DNA from: Candidatus Zambryskibacteria bacterium RIFCSPLOWO2_12_FULL_39_16
GTDB taxonomy: Bacteria; Patescibacteriota; Minisyncoccia; Phycocordibacterales; WO2-35-19
Length of the DNA stretch: 38,396 nucleotides
Assembly (NCBI GenBank): GCA_001824215.1
Contig: MHWS01000013.1
Location: 1 to 38,396 of the forward strand
Reading direction: 5' to 3'
Positions 16,304-25,685 of the stretch are shown here, piece after piece (position 1 is the first letter of the stretch; each line of letters starts with the position of its first letter). Position numbers and translations under genes: made by a program. A model generated the notes under the pieces. It was not told where the DNA came from and did not search any database. It saw only the letters and a list, made by a program, of their open reading frames with translations.

Positions 16304-17097
16304 AAATAGATATTTTGTACGAAGATGAATACATTTTGGCCTTAGACAAACCTTCGGGGCTTTTGGTGCATGCTGACGGCCGGAGCAAAGAGCCAACTTT
16401 GGTAGATTGGATAAATGAAAATTATCCTGATTTGAAAGGAGTGGGGGAGGAGCAAACTTTGCAGAGTGGAGAAAAAGTAAGAAGGCCTGGCATTGTACAT
16501 CGGCTGGATAAAGAGACCAGTGGAGTGATTATCGTAGCCAAGACGAAAGAAGCCCATCAATTTTTTAAGGAGCAATTTAAAAGCAGAAATGTAGAAAAAA
16601 TTTATAATGCAGTTGTTTGGGGAAACTTCAACCCTTCGATTTCGCTCAGGGCAGGAGAAATTTCAGGAGTGATAAATAAGCCAATCGGTAAAAGTGCTGG
16701 GGATTTTAGGAGATGGTCAGCGGAGCATGGCGCGAAAGGGGAGATGAGAGAAGCTGTTACAGAATACAAAGTTCTTGCCCAGCGAAGCTTTAGCGAAGTT
16801 GGGTTAGCTCAAGGTGAAGCTTCAGAAAATAAACTTGCCTATCTTGAAATCAGGCCAAAAACTGGTAGAACGCACCAAATAAGGGTGCATTTAAAATCAA
16901 TTTCACATCCTGTTGTTTGCGATAAGCTTTATGCTCCCAATAAAATCTGCGATGAAAAAGAATGTCTAGGATTCAATCGTATGGCTTTGCACGCTCTTTC
17001 AATAAAATTAGAGCTTCCGAACCACACTCATATAAAAATAGAGTCTCCCTTGCCTCCTGAATTTGAAAGGGCTCAAAAACTTTTGAAAAATGGCTGA
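16300..17097 (+). CDS. RluA/RluD-family pseudouridine synthase
   Basis: ALDKPSGLLVHADG, IVHRLDKETSGVIIVAKT, RPKTGRTHQIRVHLKSISHPVVCDKLY. Confidence 0.95.
   Translation: MKIDILYEDEYILALDKPSGLLVHADGRSKEPTLVDWINENYPDLKGVGEEQTLQSGEKVRRPGIVHRLDKETSGVIIVAKTKEAHQFFKEQFKSRNVEKIYNAVVWGNFNPSISLRAGEISGVINKPIGKSAGDFRRWSAEHGAKGEMREAVTEYKVLAQRSFSEVGLAQGEASENKLAYLEIRPKTGRTHQIRVHLKSISHPVVCDKLYAPNKICDEKECLGFNRMALHALSIKLELPNHTHIKIESPLPPEFERAQKLLKNG
16632..16655. repeat. palindromic element in frame in the RluA-family gene (copy 1)
   Basis: cccttcgatttcgctcagggcagg; encodes PSISLRAG. Confidence 0.65.
16778..16803. repeat. palindromic element in frame in the RluA-family gene (copy 2)
   Basis: cccagcgaagctttagcgaagttggg; encodes QRSFSEVG. 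Confidence 0.6.
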
Positions 17098-17116
17098 AAA
17101 CTGATAAGATAAGCTT

Positions 17117-20100
17117 ATGGCGGAGCAAGATAAAAATACTAATCCCCAACCTGGTAAAAGCAAAATTGCCGAAAGAGAAGAAGAAATTCTGAAATTTTGG
17201 CAAGAAAACAGGATTTTTGAAAAAAGCTTGGAAAAGCCAGCGCCTAAAGGCGAATTCGTTTTTTATGAAGGACCACCAACCGCCAATGGCAAACCAGGCA
17301 TTCATCATTTGGAAGCCAGAGCTTTTAAAGATATTATTCCTCGCTACAAGACTATGCGCGGATACCACGTACGTCGCAAAGGAGGTTGGGACACCCATGG
17401 TCTACCGGTTGAACTTCAAGTGGAAAAAGAGCTAGGGCTCAAATCAAAAAAAGAAATAGAAAGTTATGGCATTGCTGAATTCAACAAAAAATGCAGAGAA
17501 AGCGTCTGGGAATATTTGGATGTTTGGAATAAATTTACCAAAAGGATTGGTTTTTGGCTGGATCAGGAAAACCCATATGTTACTTACGAAAATTATTACA
17601 TTGAAGCGGTCTGGAATATTCTAAAAAAAGTTGAGAAAAGAAAACTCCTTTATAAAGACTATAAGGTAGTGCCGTGGTGCCCGCGTTGTGGCACAGGTCT
17701 TTCAAGCCATGAATTGGCCCAAGGGTATGAAGATGTGAAAGATTTATCAATAACTATAAAATTTAAAATTATCGGAGAAAAAAATACTTATTTTCTCGCT
17801 TGGACAACAACACCTTGGACACTGCCGGGGAATGTTGCTCTTGCAGTGGGTAAAAATATTGATTATGTGAAAATAAAAATCGGGGAAGAATTTTTGATTT
17901 TAGCAAAATCTCGTTTGTCTATAATTAGTGGGGATTATAAAGTTGTTGAGGAAATGAAAGGTAAAAATCTTCTAGATCTAGAATATGAACCCCTTTATCC
18001 ATATTTGCAAAAAAATCTTCCAGAATCTGAAAAAGGAAAACTATCAAAAGCTTTCAAAGTTTATAATGCCGATTTTGTGACCACTGAAGATGGCACAGGA
18101 GTTGTCCATACTGCTGTCATGTATGGGCAAGACGACTTTGTGTTGGGAAATGAAATAGATTTGCCCAAGGTCCATATGGTAAATCCAGACGGGACTTTTA
18201 AAAATGATATGGATTTTATGTCCGGCAGATTCGTTAAAGAAAAAGATGAAAAAGGAAAACCTACTCTTGATGTAGATATTATTGAAGATTTGAAGAAGAA
18301 AGGATTTTATTTTCATAGCGAACCATATAAACACTCATACCCATTTTGCTGGCGTTGTCATACTCCCCTTATCTATTACGCTCGAGACTCTTGGTATATA
18401 AAAATGTCCAGTTTACGTAATGAACTTGTCGGAGAAAATGAAAGCATAAATTGGGTACCGGCCCATATAAAAGAAGGGCGATTTGGAGAATGGCTTCGGG
18501 AAATAAAAGATTGGGCAATCTCTCGTGAGCGCTATTGGGGAACTCCTCTTCCTATTTGGCAAAATCAGGAAGGCAAAAATTTTGTGATTGGGAGTATTGA
18601 TGAGCTGAAAAAATACACTAAAAAATCCGGTAATAAATATTTTGTGATGCGGCATGGGGAAGCCCAACATAACGTATTGAATTCGGTAAGCAGTGTATCC
18701 GATTTTCCTCATCATTTGACCGAAAAAGGAAAAGAACAGACTACTACCGCTGCTAAAAAATTAAAAAGTAAAAAAATAGATGTTATCTTTTGTTCTCCTT
18801 TTCTGAGAACAAAAGAAACTGCCCAGATTGTTGCTAAGGAAATCGGTTTTCCTGAAGACAAGATTGAGTACGACGACAGAATCAGAGAATTGGGCTATGG
18901 AGATTTTCACTTAAAATCTGTTGATGATTTTCTAAAATATGAAGAATCTGACATGCATAATTTTGATGCTAAGTTGCCGAATGGAGAAAGTTATCAAGAT
19001 GCAAAAAACAGAATCGGGGATTTTATCACTTCAATAGACGCCAAATATAAAAGCAAGAACATATTGATAGTAGCCCATGGAATATTTCACGAAGTTTTCC
19101 CAGGGATATTGGAGGGTGCAGATGCAAAAAAATCAAAGTATTTTATGGACACTATCACTCCTGAAATCGGAGGGGTCTATGAATATTCTTTTGCTTCTTT
19201 GCCTCACAACGAAAATTATGAACTTGATTTGCACAAACCTTTTATTGATCAAGTTGAACTAGAAGATGAAAAGAGAAATAAGCTTACAAGAATAAAAGAA
19301 GTATTAGACGTATGGTTTGATTCTGGGGCGATGCCTTTTGCTCAGGATGGATTAAAATCAGAAAAAGAAATTCAGTATCCGGCAGATTTTATTTCTGAAG
19401 CAGTCGATCAGACAAGAGGTTGGTTTTATACACTGCATGCCATAGGAGTACTTATGGAAAGAGGCAGATCTTTCAAAAATGTTATTTGTCTGGGGCATAT
19501 TCTTGATGTAAACGGCAAGAAAATGTCCAAATCTCTCGGTAATATTGTAGACCCGTGGCTTATGATTGATAAATATGGGGCAGACGCTTTACGCATGTGG
19601 ATGTATACAGTCAATCAGCCGGGGGATTCTAAAAATTTTGACGAGAAAACAGTTGATGAAGTCGTGAAAAAAGTATTTAACTTATCTTCAAACATCCTTT
19701 CTTTTTACGATTTATACAAAGATGAAGGTGTAAAACCGCATGATAATAGCAATCATATTCTAGATAAATGGATTTTAACTCGCTTAGATTTGCTTATTAA
19801 AGAAGGGGCAGAGTCGCTGGACACTTTTGAGGTGTTTGAAGCCGCAAGAGCTATACGAGATTTTGTTGGAGATTTTTCTACTTGGTATATCCGCCGTTCC
19901 AGAGACAGATTTAAATCGGAAGATATAAAAGATAAAAATAATGCTCTTGCTACCACCCATTTTGTTTTACTAGAACTGGCTAAATATATGGCACCATTCA
20001 TGCCATTTTTTGCCGAACATATATATCTTAAATTGAAATCTGAAAATGACCCAGGGAGCGTCCATCTTTGTGATTGGCCTAAAATTTTAAGATCCGACGA

Positions 20101-20584
20101 GAAAATTTTAAATAATATGGAAGAAACGAGAAAAATTGTATCTTTGGCCTTGAAAAAAAGAATGATAGCAGGGATAAAAGTGAGACAACCGCTCAGAAGT
20201 CTAAAAATTAAAAGTGAAAGGTTAAAAAGTGGAAAAGAGTATTTTGAACTTATAAAAGACGAAGTGAATGTAAAGGAAATATTATTTGATCAAAATATGG
20301 AAGGGGAGGTGGAACTTGATACTGAGGTTACTCCAGAATTACAGAAAGAGGGGAATGCCAGGGATTTTATTAGGGCGATTCAAGAACTTCGTAAAAATAA
20401 AAATCTAACACCTTCTGATATTATAGAGATTTTAATCGAAACGGATGAAACGGGAAAAGGATTTTTGGACTCTGTCTCTAAAGAAATAAAAAAACCGACA
20501 AATGTAAGCGATTTTGTATTTCAAGAAAATAACGGAGAAATTTTGAAGATAGATGGAATGGTATTTAAGATAAGTATAAAATAG
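17117..20584 (+). CDS. ileS: isoleucyl-tRNA synthetase with inserted histidine-phosphatase domain
   Basis: PPTANGKPGIHHLEARAFKDIIPRYKTMRGYHVRRKGGWDTHGLPVE, WTTTPWTLPGNVALAVG, DVWFDSGAMPFAQ, KKMSKSLGN; internal VMRHGEAQHN...SPFLRTKETA...RELGYG...IVAHG. Confidence 0.96.
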   Translation: MAEQDKNTNPQPGKSKIAEREEEILKFWQENRIFEKSLEKPAPKGEFVFYEGPPTANGKPGIHHLEARAFKDIIPRYKTMRGYHVRRKGGWDTHGLPVELQVEKELGLKSKKEIESYGIAEFNKKCRESVWEYLDVWNKFTKRIGFWLDQENPYVTYENYYIEAVWNILKKVEKRKLLYKDYKVVPWCPRCGTGLSSHELAQGYEDVKDLSITIKFKIIGEKNTYFLAWTTTPWTLPGNVALAVGKNIDYVKIKIGEEFLILAKSRLSIISGDYKVVEEMKGKNLLDLEYEPLYPYLQKNLPESEKGKLSKAFKVYNADFVTTEDGTGVVHTAVMYGQDDFVLGNEIDLPKVHMVNPDGTFKNDMDFMSGRFVKEKDEKGKPTLDVDIIEDLKKKGFYFHSEPYKHSYPFCWRCHTPLIYYARDSWYIKMSSLRNELVGENESINWVPAHIKEGRFGEWLREIKDWAISRERYWGTPLPIWQNQEGKNFVIGSIDELKKYTKKSGNKYFVMRHGEAQHNVLNSVSSVSDFPHHLTEKGKEQTTTAAKKLKSKKIDVIFCSPFLRTKETAQIVAKEIGFPEDKIEYDDRIRELGYGDFHLKSVDDFLKYEESDMHNFDAKLPNGESYQDAKNRIGDFITSIDAKYKSKNILIVAHGIFHEVFPGILEGADAKKSKYFMDTITPEIGGVYEYSFASLPHNENYELDLHKPFIDQVELEDEKRNKLTRIKEVLDVWFDSGAMPFAQDGLKSEKEIQYPADFISEAVDQTRGWFYTLHAIGVLMERGRSFKNVICLGHILDVNGKKMSKSLGNIVDPWLMIDKYGADALRMWMYTVNQPGDSKNFDEKTVDEVVKKVFNLSSNILSFYDLYKDEGVKPHDNSNHILDKWILTRLDLLIKEGAESLDTFEVFEAARAIRDFVGDFSTWYIRRSRDRFKSEDIKDKNNALATTHFVLLELAKYMAPFMPFFAEHIYLKLKSENDPGSVHLCDWPKILRSDEKILNNMEETRKIVSLALKKRMIAGIKVRQPLRSLKIKSERLKSGKEYFELIKDEVNVKEILFDQNMEGEVELDTEVTPELQKEGNARDFIRAIQELRKNKNLTPSDIIEILIETDETGKGFLDSVSKEIKKPTNVSDFVFQENNGEILKIDGMVFKISIK
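18628..19215 (+). other. domain: histidine phosphatase (phosphoglycerate-mutase-like) insertion within ileS
   Basis: R512-H513-G514 encoded at 18650..18658, SPFLRT Arg, RELGYGDF Glu, H654 of VAHG encoded at 19076; flanked by IleRS sequence on both sides. Confidence 0.9.
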
Positions 20585-20586
20585 TT

Positions 20587-21189
20587 ATGTATCGTAAGCA
20601 TCATACTAGAGGCATTATTATTTCTAGTCAAATTGAAGGCAATGACAGCAGGCGGATAAATATATTTACTGAAAGTTTTGGGCTTCTAAGTACGAGAGTG
20701 CAAGGAGCTAGAAATATCCACTCCAAATTGCGAGGAGGATCTCAGGACTTTTCATTTGGCGAATTTTCTCTGGTCCACGGCAAGAGTGGTTGGCGGGTGG
20801 TTAGTGTCAGAGCGGAGATAAATTACTTTGAAGCTTTTAGAGACTCTCCTCCCAAACTTAAAATTGCCGGCAATATCCTTAGTTTGATTAAAAAATTGGT
20901 TGCCGAAGAAGCTCGCCCGACCGAGTCATTCGGGCAGGTAAAAACACCACTTTTCTCCGTTGTTTCAATTTTTTTTGATTTTTTAGTGTCAGCCAAAGAA
21001 CAGGATATCGCTTTGGCGGAATGCCTGACTCTTGTGAGAATACTGCATATTTTGGGTTATATGAAGCACGATCCGGAACTTTTAATCCCGATGTCTTATT
21101 CGGAGATAAACATAAAAGATTTGGAAATGATTACTCCGAAAAGATCAAAAATGATTGAGCTGATCAACGAATCCCTCAAAGCCACTTAA
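20587..21189 (+). CDS. recO: DNA repair protein RecO
   Basis: N-terminal OB-fold HTRGIIISSQIEGNDSRRINIFTESFGLLSTRVQGARNIHSKLRGG. Confidence 0.85.
   Translation: MYRKHHTRGIIISSQIEGNDSRRINIFTESFGLLSTRVQGARNIHSKLRGGSQDFSFGEFSLVHGKSGWRVVSVRAEINYFEAFRDSPPKLKIAGNILSLIKKLVAEEARPTESFGQVKTPLFSVVSIFFDFLVSAKEQDIALAECLTLVRILHILGYMKHDPELLIPMSYSEINIKDLEMITPKRSKMIELINESLKAT
20913..20938. repeat. palindromic element in frame in recO
   Basis: tcgcccgaccgagtcattcgggcagg, stem gcccga/tcgggc; encodes ARPTESFGQ. Confidence 0.65.
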
Positions 21190-21210
21190 ATTGTGCTGTG
21201 ATATAATGTT

Positions 21211-23169
21211 GTGATGCGGTATAGCGACGAAAAAAAGGAAAAACTGGGTAAGCTTGAAAGAAAGCTTTACTCTAGGAGTGCCCCAAACATAGTTAGCGAA
21301 AACAAATCTGGACTGAGTCACCCTTTCGACAGAGAAGATGATAAATATGTAAAAGAAAATTGGCAAAATACAGAAGTGGGTAGTTTTGATAAATTAGCAT
21401 CAAGAGTATCAAATATGGCTCGAAACAAACATAGTTTTGTAAAAAAAATTTTTGTATTTTCCATACTATTTTTTATTGTTGCTTTCGGAATAGCCACTTT
21501 CGTTTTTTTTGGCGGTGTTAATCAAGTCTCGTCAAAAAATGTAGACATAAAAGTAGTTGGACCACTTTCTGTGGGGGCTGGGCAAGAGGCATCTTTTGAT
21601 ATAAATGTGATAAACAACAATAATGTCGATTTAGACTCTGCTTCTTTGACTGTGGAGTATGCAACTGGCACGAGGTCCTCTATTGATTTGACCAAAGAAC
21701 TTAACCAAGAAAGATTTGTTTTAGGTAAAATAAAATCCGGAGAAAGTTATAATAAAAATATCAGAGCAGTTTTTTTTGGGCAGAAAGACGATATAAAACA
21801 GTTAAAAATTTCTTTAGAGTATAGGGTGCAAAATTCAAGCGCTCTCTTTTATAAGGACAAAATATATGAAATAAACATAAGTTCCGCTCCGGTTATAATC
21901 ACTTCCACATATCCCAAAGAAGTCAATTCAAACCAAGATATATCTTTTAGTATAGAAATATCTTCCAATTCCAAAGACAAAATAAATAAATTTTTGGTTA
22001 ATGTGCAGTATCCATTCGGTTTCGTATTTAAAGGTGCTTCTCCGGCTGCTTCTTATAGTAACAATATTTGGCAGCTTTCAGGTCTTAATTCTGGAGAAAA
22101 GAAAACAATTTTGGTAAAGGGGATTATTATCGGCCAAGACAATGAAGAAAAAGTTTTTAAGATAAATGTCGGGACCGCGAGCGGAGACGATGAAAGAGTT
22201 ATTGCCATACCGTTCTCTCAATCGGTGGAGTCAGTTTTGGTAAAGAAATCTTTTATTGGTGTGAACACTCTCATTAATGGGGAGGAAGGAGATTTTGCCA
22301 CTCAAGGCGGCAATCAAGTCATTACTGGATTAGTGATCACAAATAATTTGCCATCTATACTGTATAACACTTCAGTCGTGGTCGCTTTTAAGGGTGGCGC
22401 TTTTAATGGGTCAAGCGTCTCCGCTGATAACGGCGGGTTTTTTCAATCATTCAATAACACCATCTTGTGGGACAAAAGATCTGTATCGGAATTTTCTGAG
22501 ATGGCACCCGGTTCCGAAGAAAAACTATCTTTTCGTTTATCGCCTCTTTTATATGCAAATATAATAAATGGAGCAAAACCGGAAATAGAAATGACCATAA
22601 CCGCTAAAGGGGAAAGAATATTAGACTCGGGTTCATCTGAAGAAGTTTCTTCTGTAGAAACAAGAAAGATTATTTTGGAAACTGATTTGACTTTGTCATC
22701 AAAAATAGCAAGGTCTCTTGGAAATATTGAGAATTCCGGACCTATACCTCCAAAAGTTAATGTTCCAACTACCTATACTATAATATGGAATATCAATAAT
22801 TCGTTCAATCAGGTAAGCAATGTGGAAGTTAGAGCCACTCTACCTTCTTACGTAAAATGGACTAATATAAAAAGTCCTTCAAGTGAAATATTTTCATTCA
22901 ATCCCGCGAGCAATGAAGTTGTTTGGAATGTGGGCTCTGTTCTTCCAAATACCGGTTTTGGCTCTCCAAAAAAGGAAATAAACTTTCAACTGGAATTCTT
23001 GCCGAGCACAAGTCAGGTTGGGCAGTCTCCAATCATATTAGGCGAAACTTCTATTTTTGGTATTGATAAAATAACAGGTTTGAAAACAGAATCCATAGTA
23101 CCGGCTGTCACCACAAATTTTTCAGGTGATCCGAGTTTTAAAGCTGGAGACGATAAGGTGGTACCGTAG
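21211..23169 (+). CDS. surface-type membrane protein with repeated Ig-like/DUF11-like domains
   Basis: Cytoplasmic N-terminus, TM (IFVFSILFFIVAFGIATFVFFGG), long beta-rich extracellular part (VNVPTTYTIIWNINNSFNQVSNVEVRATLPSYVKW). Confidence 0.75.
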   Translation: MMRYSDEKKEKLGKLERKLYSRSAPNIVSENKSGLSHPFDREDDKYVKENWQNTEVGSFDKLASRVSNMARNKHSFVKKIFVFSILFFIVAFGIATFVFFGGVNQVSSKNVDIKVVGPLSVGAGQEASFDINVINNNNVDLDSASLTVEYATGTRSSIDLTKELNQERFVLGKIKSGESYNKNIRAVFFGQKDDIKQLKISLEYRVQNSSALFYKDKIYEINISSAPVIITSTYPKEVNSNQDISFSIEISSNSKDKINKFLVNVQYPFGFVFKGASPAASYSNNIWQLSGLNSGEKKTILVKGIIIGQDNEEKVFKINVGTASGDDERVIAIPFSQSVESVLVKKSFIGVNTLINGEEGDFATQGGNQVITGLVITNNLPSILYNTSVVVAFKGGAFNGSSVSADNGGFFQSFNNTILWDKRSVSEFSEMAPGSEEKLSFRLSPLLYANIINGAKPEIEMTITAKGERILDSGSSEEVSSVETRKIILETDLTLSSKIARSLGNIENSGPIPPKVNVPTTYTIIWNINNSFNQVSNVEVRATLPSYVKWTNIKSPSSEIFSFNPASNEVVWNVGSVLPNTGFGSPKKEINFQLEFLPSTSQVGQSPIILGETSIFGIDKITGLKTESIVPAVTTNFSGDPSFKAGDDKVVP

Positions 23170-23199
23170 ATTGAAAATTAATGTTAGTTTAATTAAATT

Positions 23200-24558
23200 A
23201 TGGCAGAAAAAGAAAACAAAATGGACAAAATAGTTTCTCTCTGTAAAAGGAGAGGGTTTATTTTTCAAGGTTCAGATATTTATGGCGGGCTTGCTGGCAT
23301 CTTTGATTACGGGCCTTTAGGAGTAGAATTGAGGCACAATATTAAGCAATATTTCTGGCAGAAATTTATCACTGAACGTGAGGATGTCTATGGTATGGGG
23401 GCAGCAATACTTATGCCAGAAAAAGTTTGGGAGGCTTCTGGTCATATAGGTACAGTTGGGCTTGTTGACCCGCTTGTTGAATGTAAAATTTGTCACGAAA
23501 GAATCAGGGCAGATCAATCAGAGGTAATCGCTGATCATGAAAAAACTCACAAAAAAGAAAAAGTTGAGTGGACCGACCCAATTAAATTCAATGTTATGGT
23601 CGGCACCAAACTTGGCGCTTCCGAAAAAACCGCTACTCAAGTATATTTACGCGGAGAAATCACTCAAGGGGTGCATGTAAACTTCAAAAATATTTTGGAC
23701 TCGATGCATCCCAAGATTCCTTTTGGTATTGGTCAAATTGGCAAAGCTTTTAGAAATGAAATTACTCCACGTGATTTTCTTTTTCGACTGCGTGAATTTG
23801 AGCAAATGGAATTGCAATATTATATTAAACCGGACGAAGCGGAAGGCAAAAAACAATACGAATATTGGAAGCAGTTTGCCTTTGATTGGTATATAGGTCT
23901 AGGTTTTAAAAAGGAAAATCTTCGATTGCGCCAACATGCACCTGATGAACGAGCTCATTATGCCAAAGATGCGTGGGATATTGAGTACAATACTCCATTC
24001 GCTGGCTGGAAAGAGGCTTGGGGTATACACCACAGGGCGGATTGGGATTTGAGGCGGCACAGCGAATATTCCGGGATTGACCTGTCTTATTACGACGAAG
24101 AAACCAAAGAAAGATTTACTCCGTGGGATATTGAATGTTCTGGTGGGGTTGATAGGGCTTTTCTTTTTATCTTGCTTGAGGCTTACAGTGAGGATCGGCT
24201 CGGAGGTGAAGCGAGAACTTATTTAAAACTTGCTCCAAAATTAGCTCCTGTAAAAGTAGCAGTATTTCCTCTACTTAAAAACAAGCCTCATTTGGTTGAA
24301 AAGGCCAGAGAAATATACCAAAAACTTAAAAAAGAATTTGGAGCGGTTGAATTTGACGATAATGGCAATATAGGCAAGCGCTATCGCAGACAAGATGAAA
24401 TCGGCACTCCTTTTTGTATTACTATCGATTTTGATACAATTGAAAAACCTGCCCGCGCAGGCGGGGACCAGACTGTTACAGTCCGCAATCGTGATACTGG
24501 TAAACAAGAAAGAGTGTCAGAAAGTGATCTGGTATCATATTTTAAAGATAAATTTTAA
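23200..24558 (+). CDS. glyS: glycyl-tRNA synthetase (dimeric type)
   Basis: GGLAGIFDYGPLGVELRHNIKQ, GIGQIGKAFRNEITPRDFLFRLREFEQMELQYY, anticodon-domain DRDT-like NRDTGKQERV. Confidence 0.95.
   Translation: MAEKENKMDKIVSLCKRRGFIFQGSDIYGGLAGIFDYGPLGVELRHNIKQYFWQKFITEREDVYGMGAAILMPEKVWEASGHIGTVGLVDPLVECKICHERIRADQSEVIADHEKTHKKEKVEWTDPIKFNVMVGTKLGASEKTATQVYLRGEITQGVHVNFKNILDSMHPKIPFGIGQIGKAFRNEITPRDFLFRLREFEQMELQYYIKPDEAEGKKQYEYWKQFAFDWYIGLGFKKENLRLRQHAPDERAHYAKDAWDIEYNTPFAGWKEAWGIHHRADWDLRRHSEYSGIDLSYYDEETKERFTPWDIECSGGVDRAFLFILLEAYSEDRLGGEARTYLKLAPKLAPVKVAVFPLLKNKPHLVEKAREIYQKLKKEFGAVEFDDNGNIGKRYRRQDEIGTPFCITIDFDTIEKPARAGGDQTVTVRNRDTGKQERVSESDLVSYFKDKF
24448..24465. repeat. palindromic element in frame in glyS
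   Basis: cctgcccgcgcaggcggg, palindromic around gcgc with one mismatch and one wobble; encodes PARAG. Confidence 0.75.
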
Positions 24559-24581
24559 TAAATTGTGATATATTTAAAGGT

Positions 24582-25673
24582 ATGGCGATCAGTTCAAGTG
24601 ATAAAATAATACAGATCAGCTCCGGCACTATTATAAAAGGTATACTCATCGCCTTAGCTTTTGTTGTATTTTATTATCTACGCGATGTGGTATTGGTTGT
24701 TATACTTGCTATTATCATTGCTTCTGCCGTAGAGCCGGGGACTCGATGGTTCTTGCGTCGGGGGGTGCCGAGAATTTTGGCAGTTCTCCTTATATATTTT
24801 GTCGCTGTAATGGTATTAGTTCTAATCTTCTATTTTCTGTTTTTACCTATCTTGAATCAATCAGCTACTTTTCTATCAACACTACCTGGGTATTTGGGGG
24901 AGCTTCAAGTTTGGAATCCTCTACAAAGTAATGACTTTTTGTCTTCAAATTCGGCTATACAAGGATTTTCCGAAACCTTTTCTCTTTCTCAAATAGTTGA
25001 GCAAATAAATACTACTGTATCTAGTTTTTCAGAGGGGTTTTTCTCCACTGCTAGTATAGCTTTTGGGGGCATTCTGAGTTTCCTTCTGACGATAGTCCTA
25101 TCTTTTTATTTGTCGGTTGAATCCGATGGGATTTCAAATTTTCTACGCATTGTTACTCCCGCCAAAAATGAAAAATACATTTTAAACTTGTGGAAAAGGT
25201 CTCAACACAAAATCGGCCTTTGGATGCAAGGGCAAATAATATTGGCTATTATCATAGCCATGCTTGTATTTCTGGGATTGACTTTACTTAGAGTTGATAA
25301 TGCTCTCTTGCTCGCGGTGGTGGCTGGTGTGTTTGAAATCATTCCTCTTTTTGGACCTATTCTTGCCGCTATACCGGCGGTAACGTTGACTTTGGTTACA
25401 AGTGGCATGACTCCTGCTCTTATGGTTATCGGTCTTTATATTATTATTCATCAATTTGAAAATCAACTTATTTACCCGCTAGTGGTACGTAAAATCGTCG
25501 GAGTACCACCACTCATCTCCATCCTTGCTCTTATAGTCGGTTATAAATTGGCTGGTTTTGTCGGCCTTTTAATCTCAGTGCCTGTGGCCACCATGCTTAT
25601 AGAATTTTTAAACGATGTAGAGCAAAATAAAATTGTTGAAGCCGAACGCTTGCGCAACACTGCCACCGAATAG
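24582..25673 (+). CDS. AI-2E/PerM family transporter
   Basis: Multi-TM; ILLTIVLSFYLSVE-like segment, GVFEIIPLFGPILAAIPAVTLTL, HQFENQLIYPLVVRKIVGVPPLISILALIVG. Confidence 0.92.
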   Translation: MAISSSDKIIQISSGTIIKGILIALAFVVFYYLRDVVLVVILAIIIASAVEPGTRWFLRRGVPRILAVLLIYFVAVMVLVLIFYFLFLPILNQSATFLSTLPGYLGELQVWNPLQSNDFLSSNSAIQGFSETFSLSQIVEQINTTVSSFSEGFFSTASIAFGGILSFLLTIVLSFYLSVESDGISNFLRIVTPAKNEKYILNLWKRSQHKIGLWMQGQIILAIIIAMLVFLGLTLLRVDNALLLAVVAGVFEIIPLFGPILAAIPAVTLTLVTSGMTPALMVIGLYIIIHQFENQLIYPLVVRKIVGVPPLISILALIVGYKLAGFVGLLISVPVATMLIEFLNDVEQNKIVEAERLRNTATE

Positions 25674-25685
25674 TATTCTTTTCTT

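Noticed and set aside
17117-20584. IleRS phosphatase segment as two fused genes or a frameshift/assembly artefact
   Set aside because: One uninterrupted frame with IleRS motifs on both sides in correct order; the phosphatase lies in an expected variable loop.
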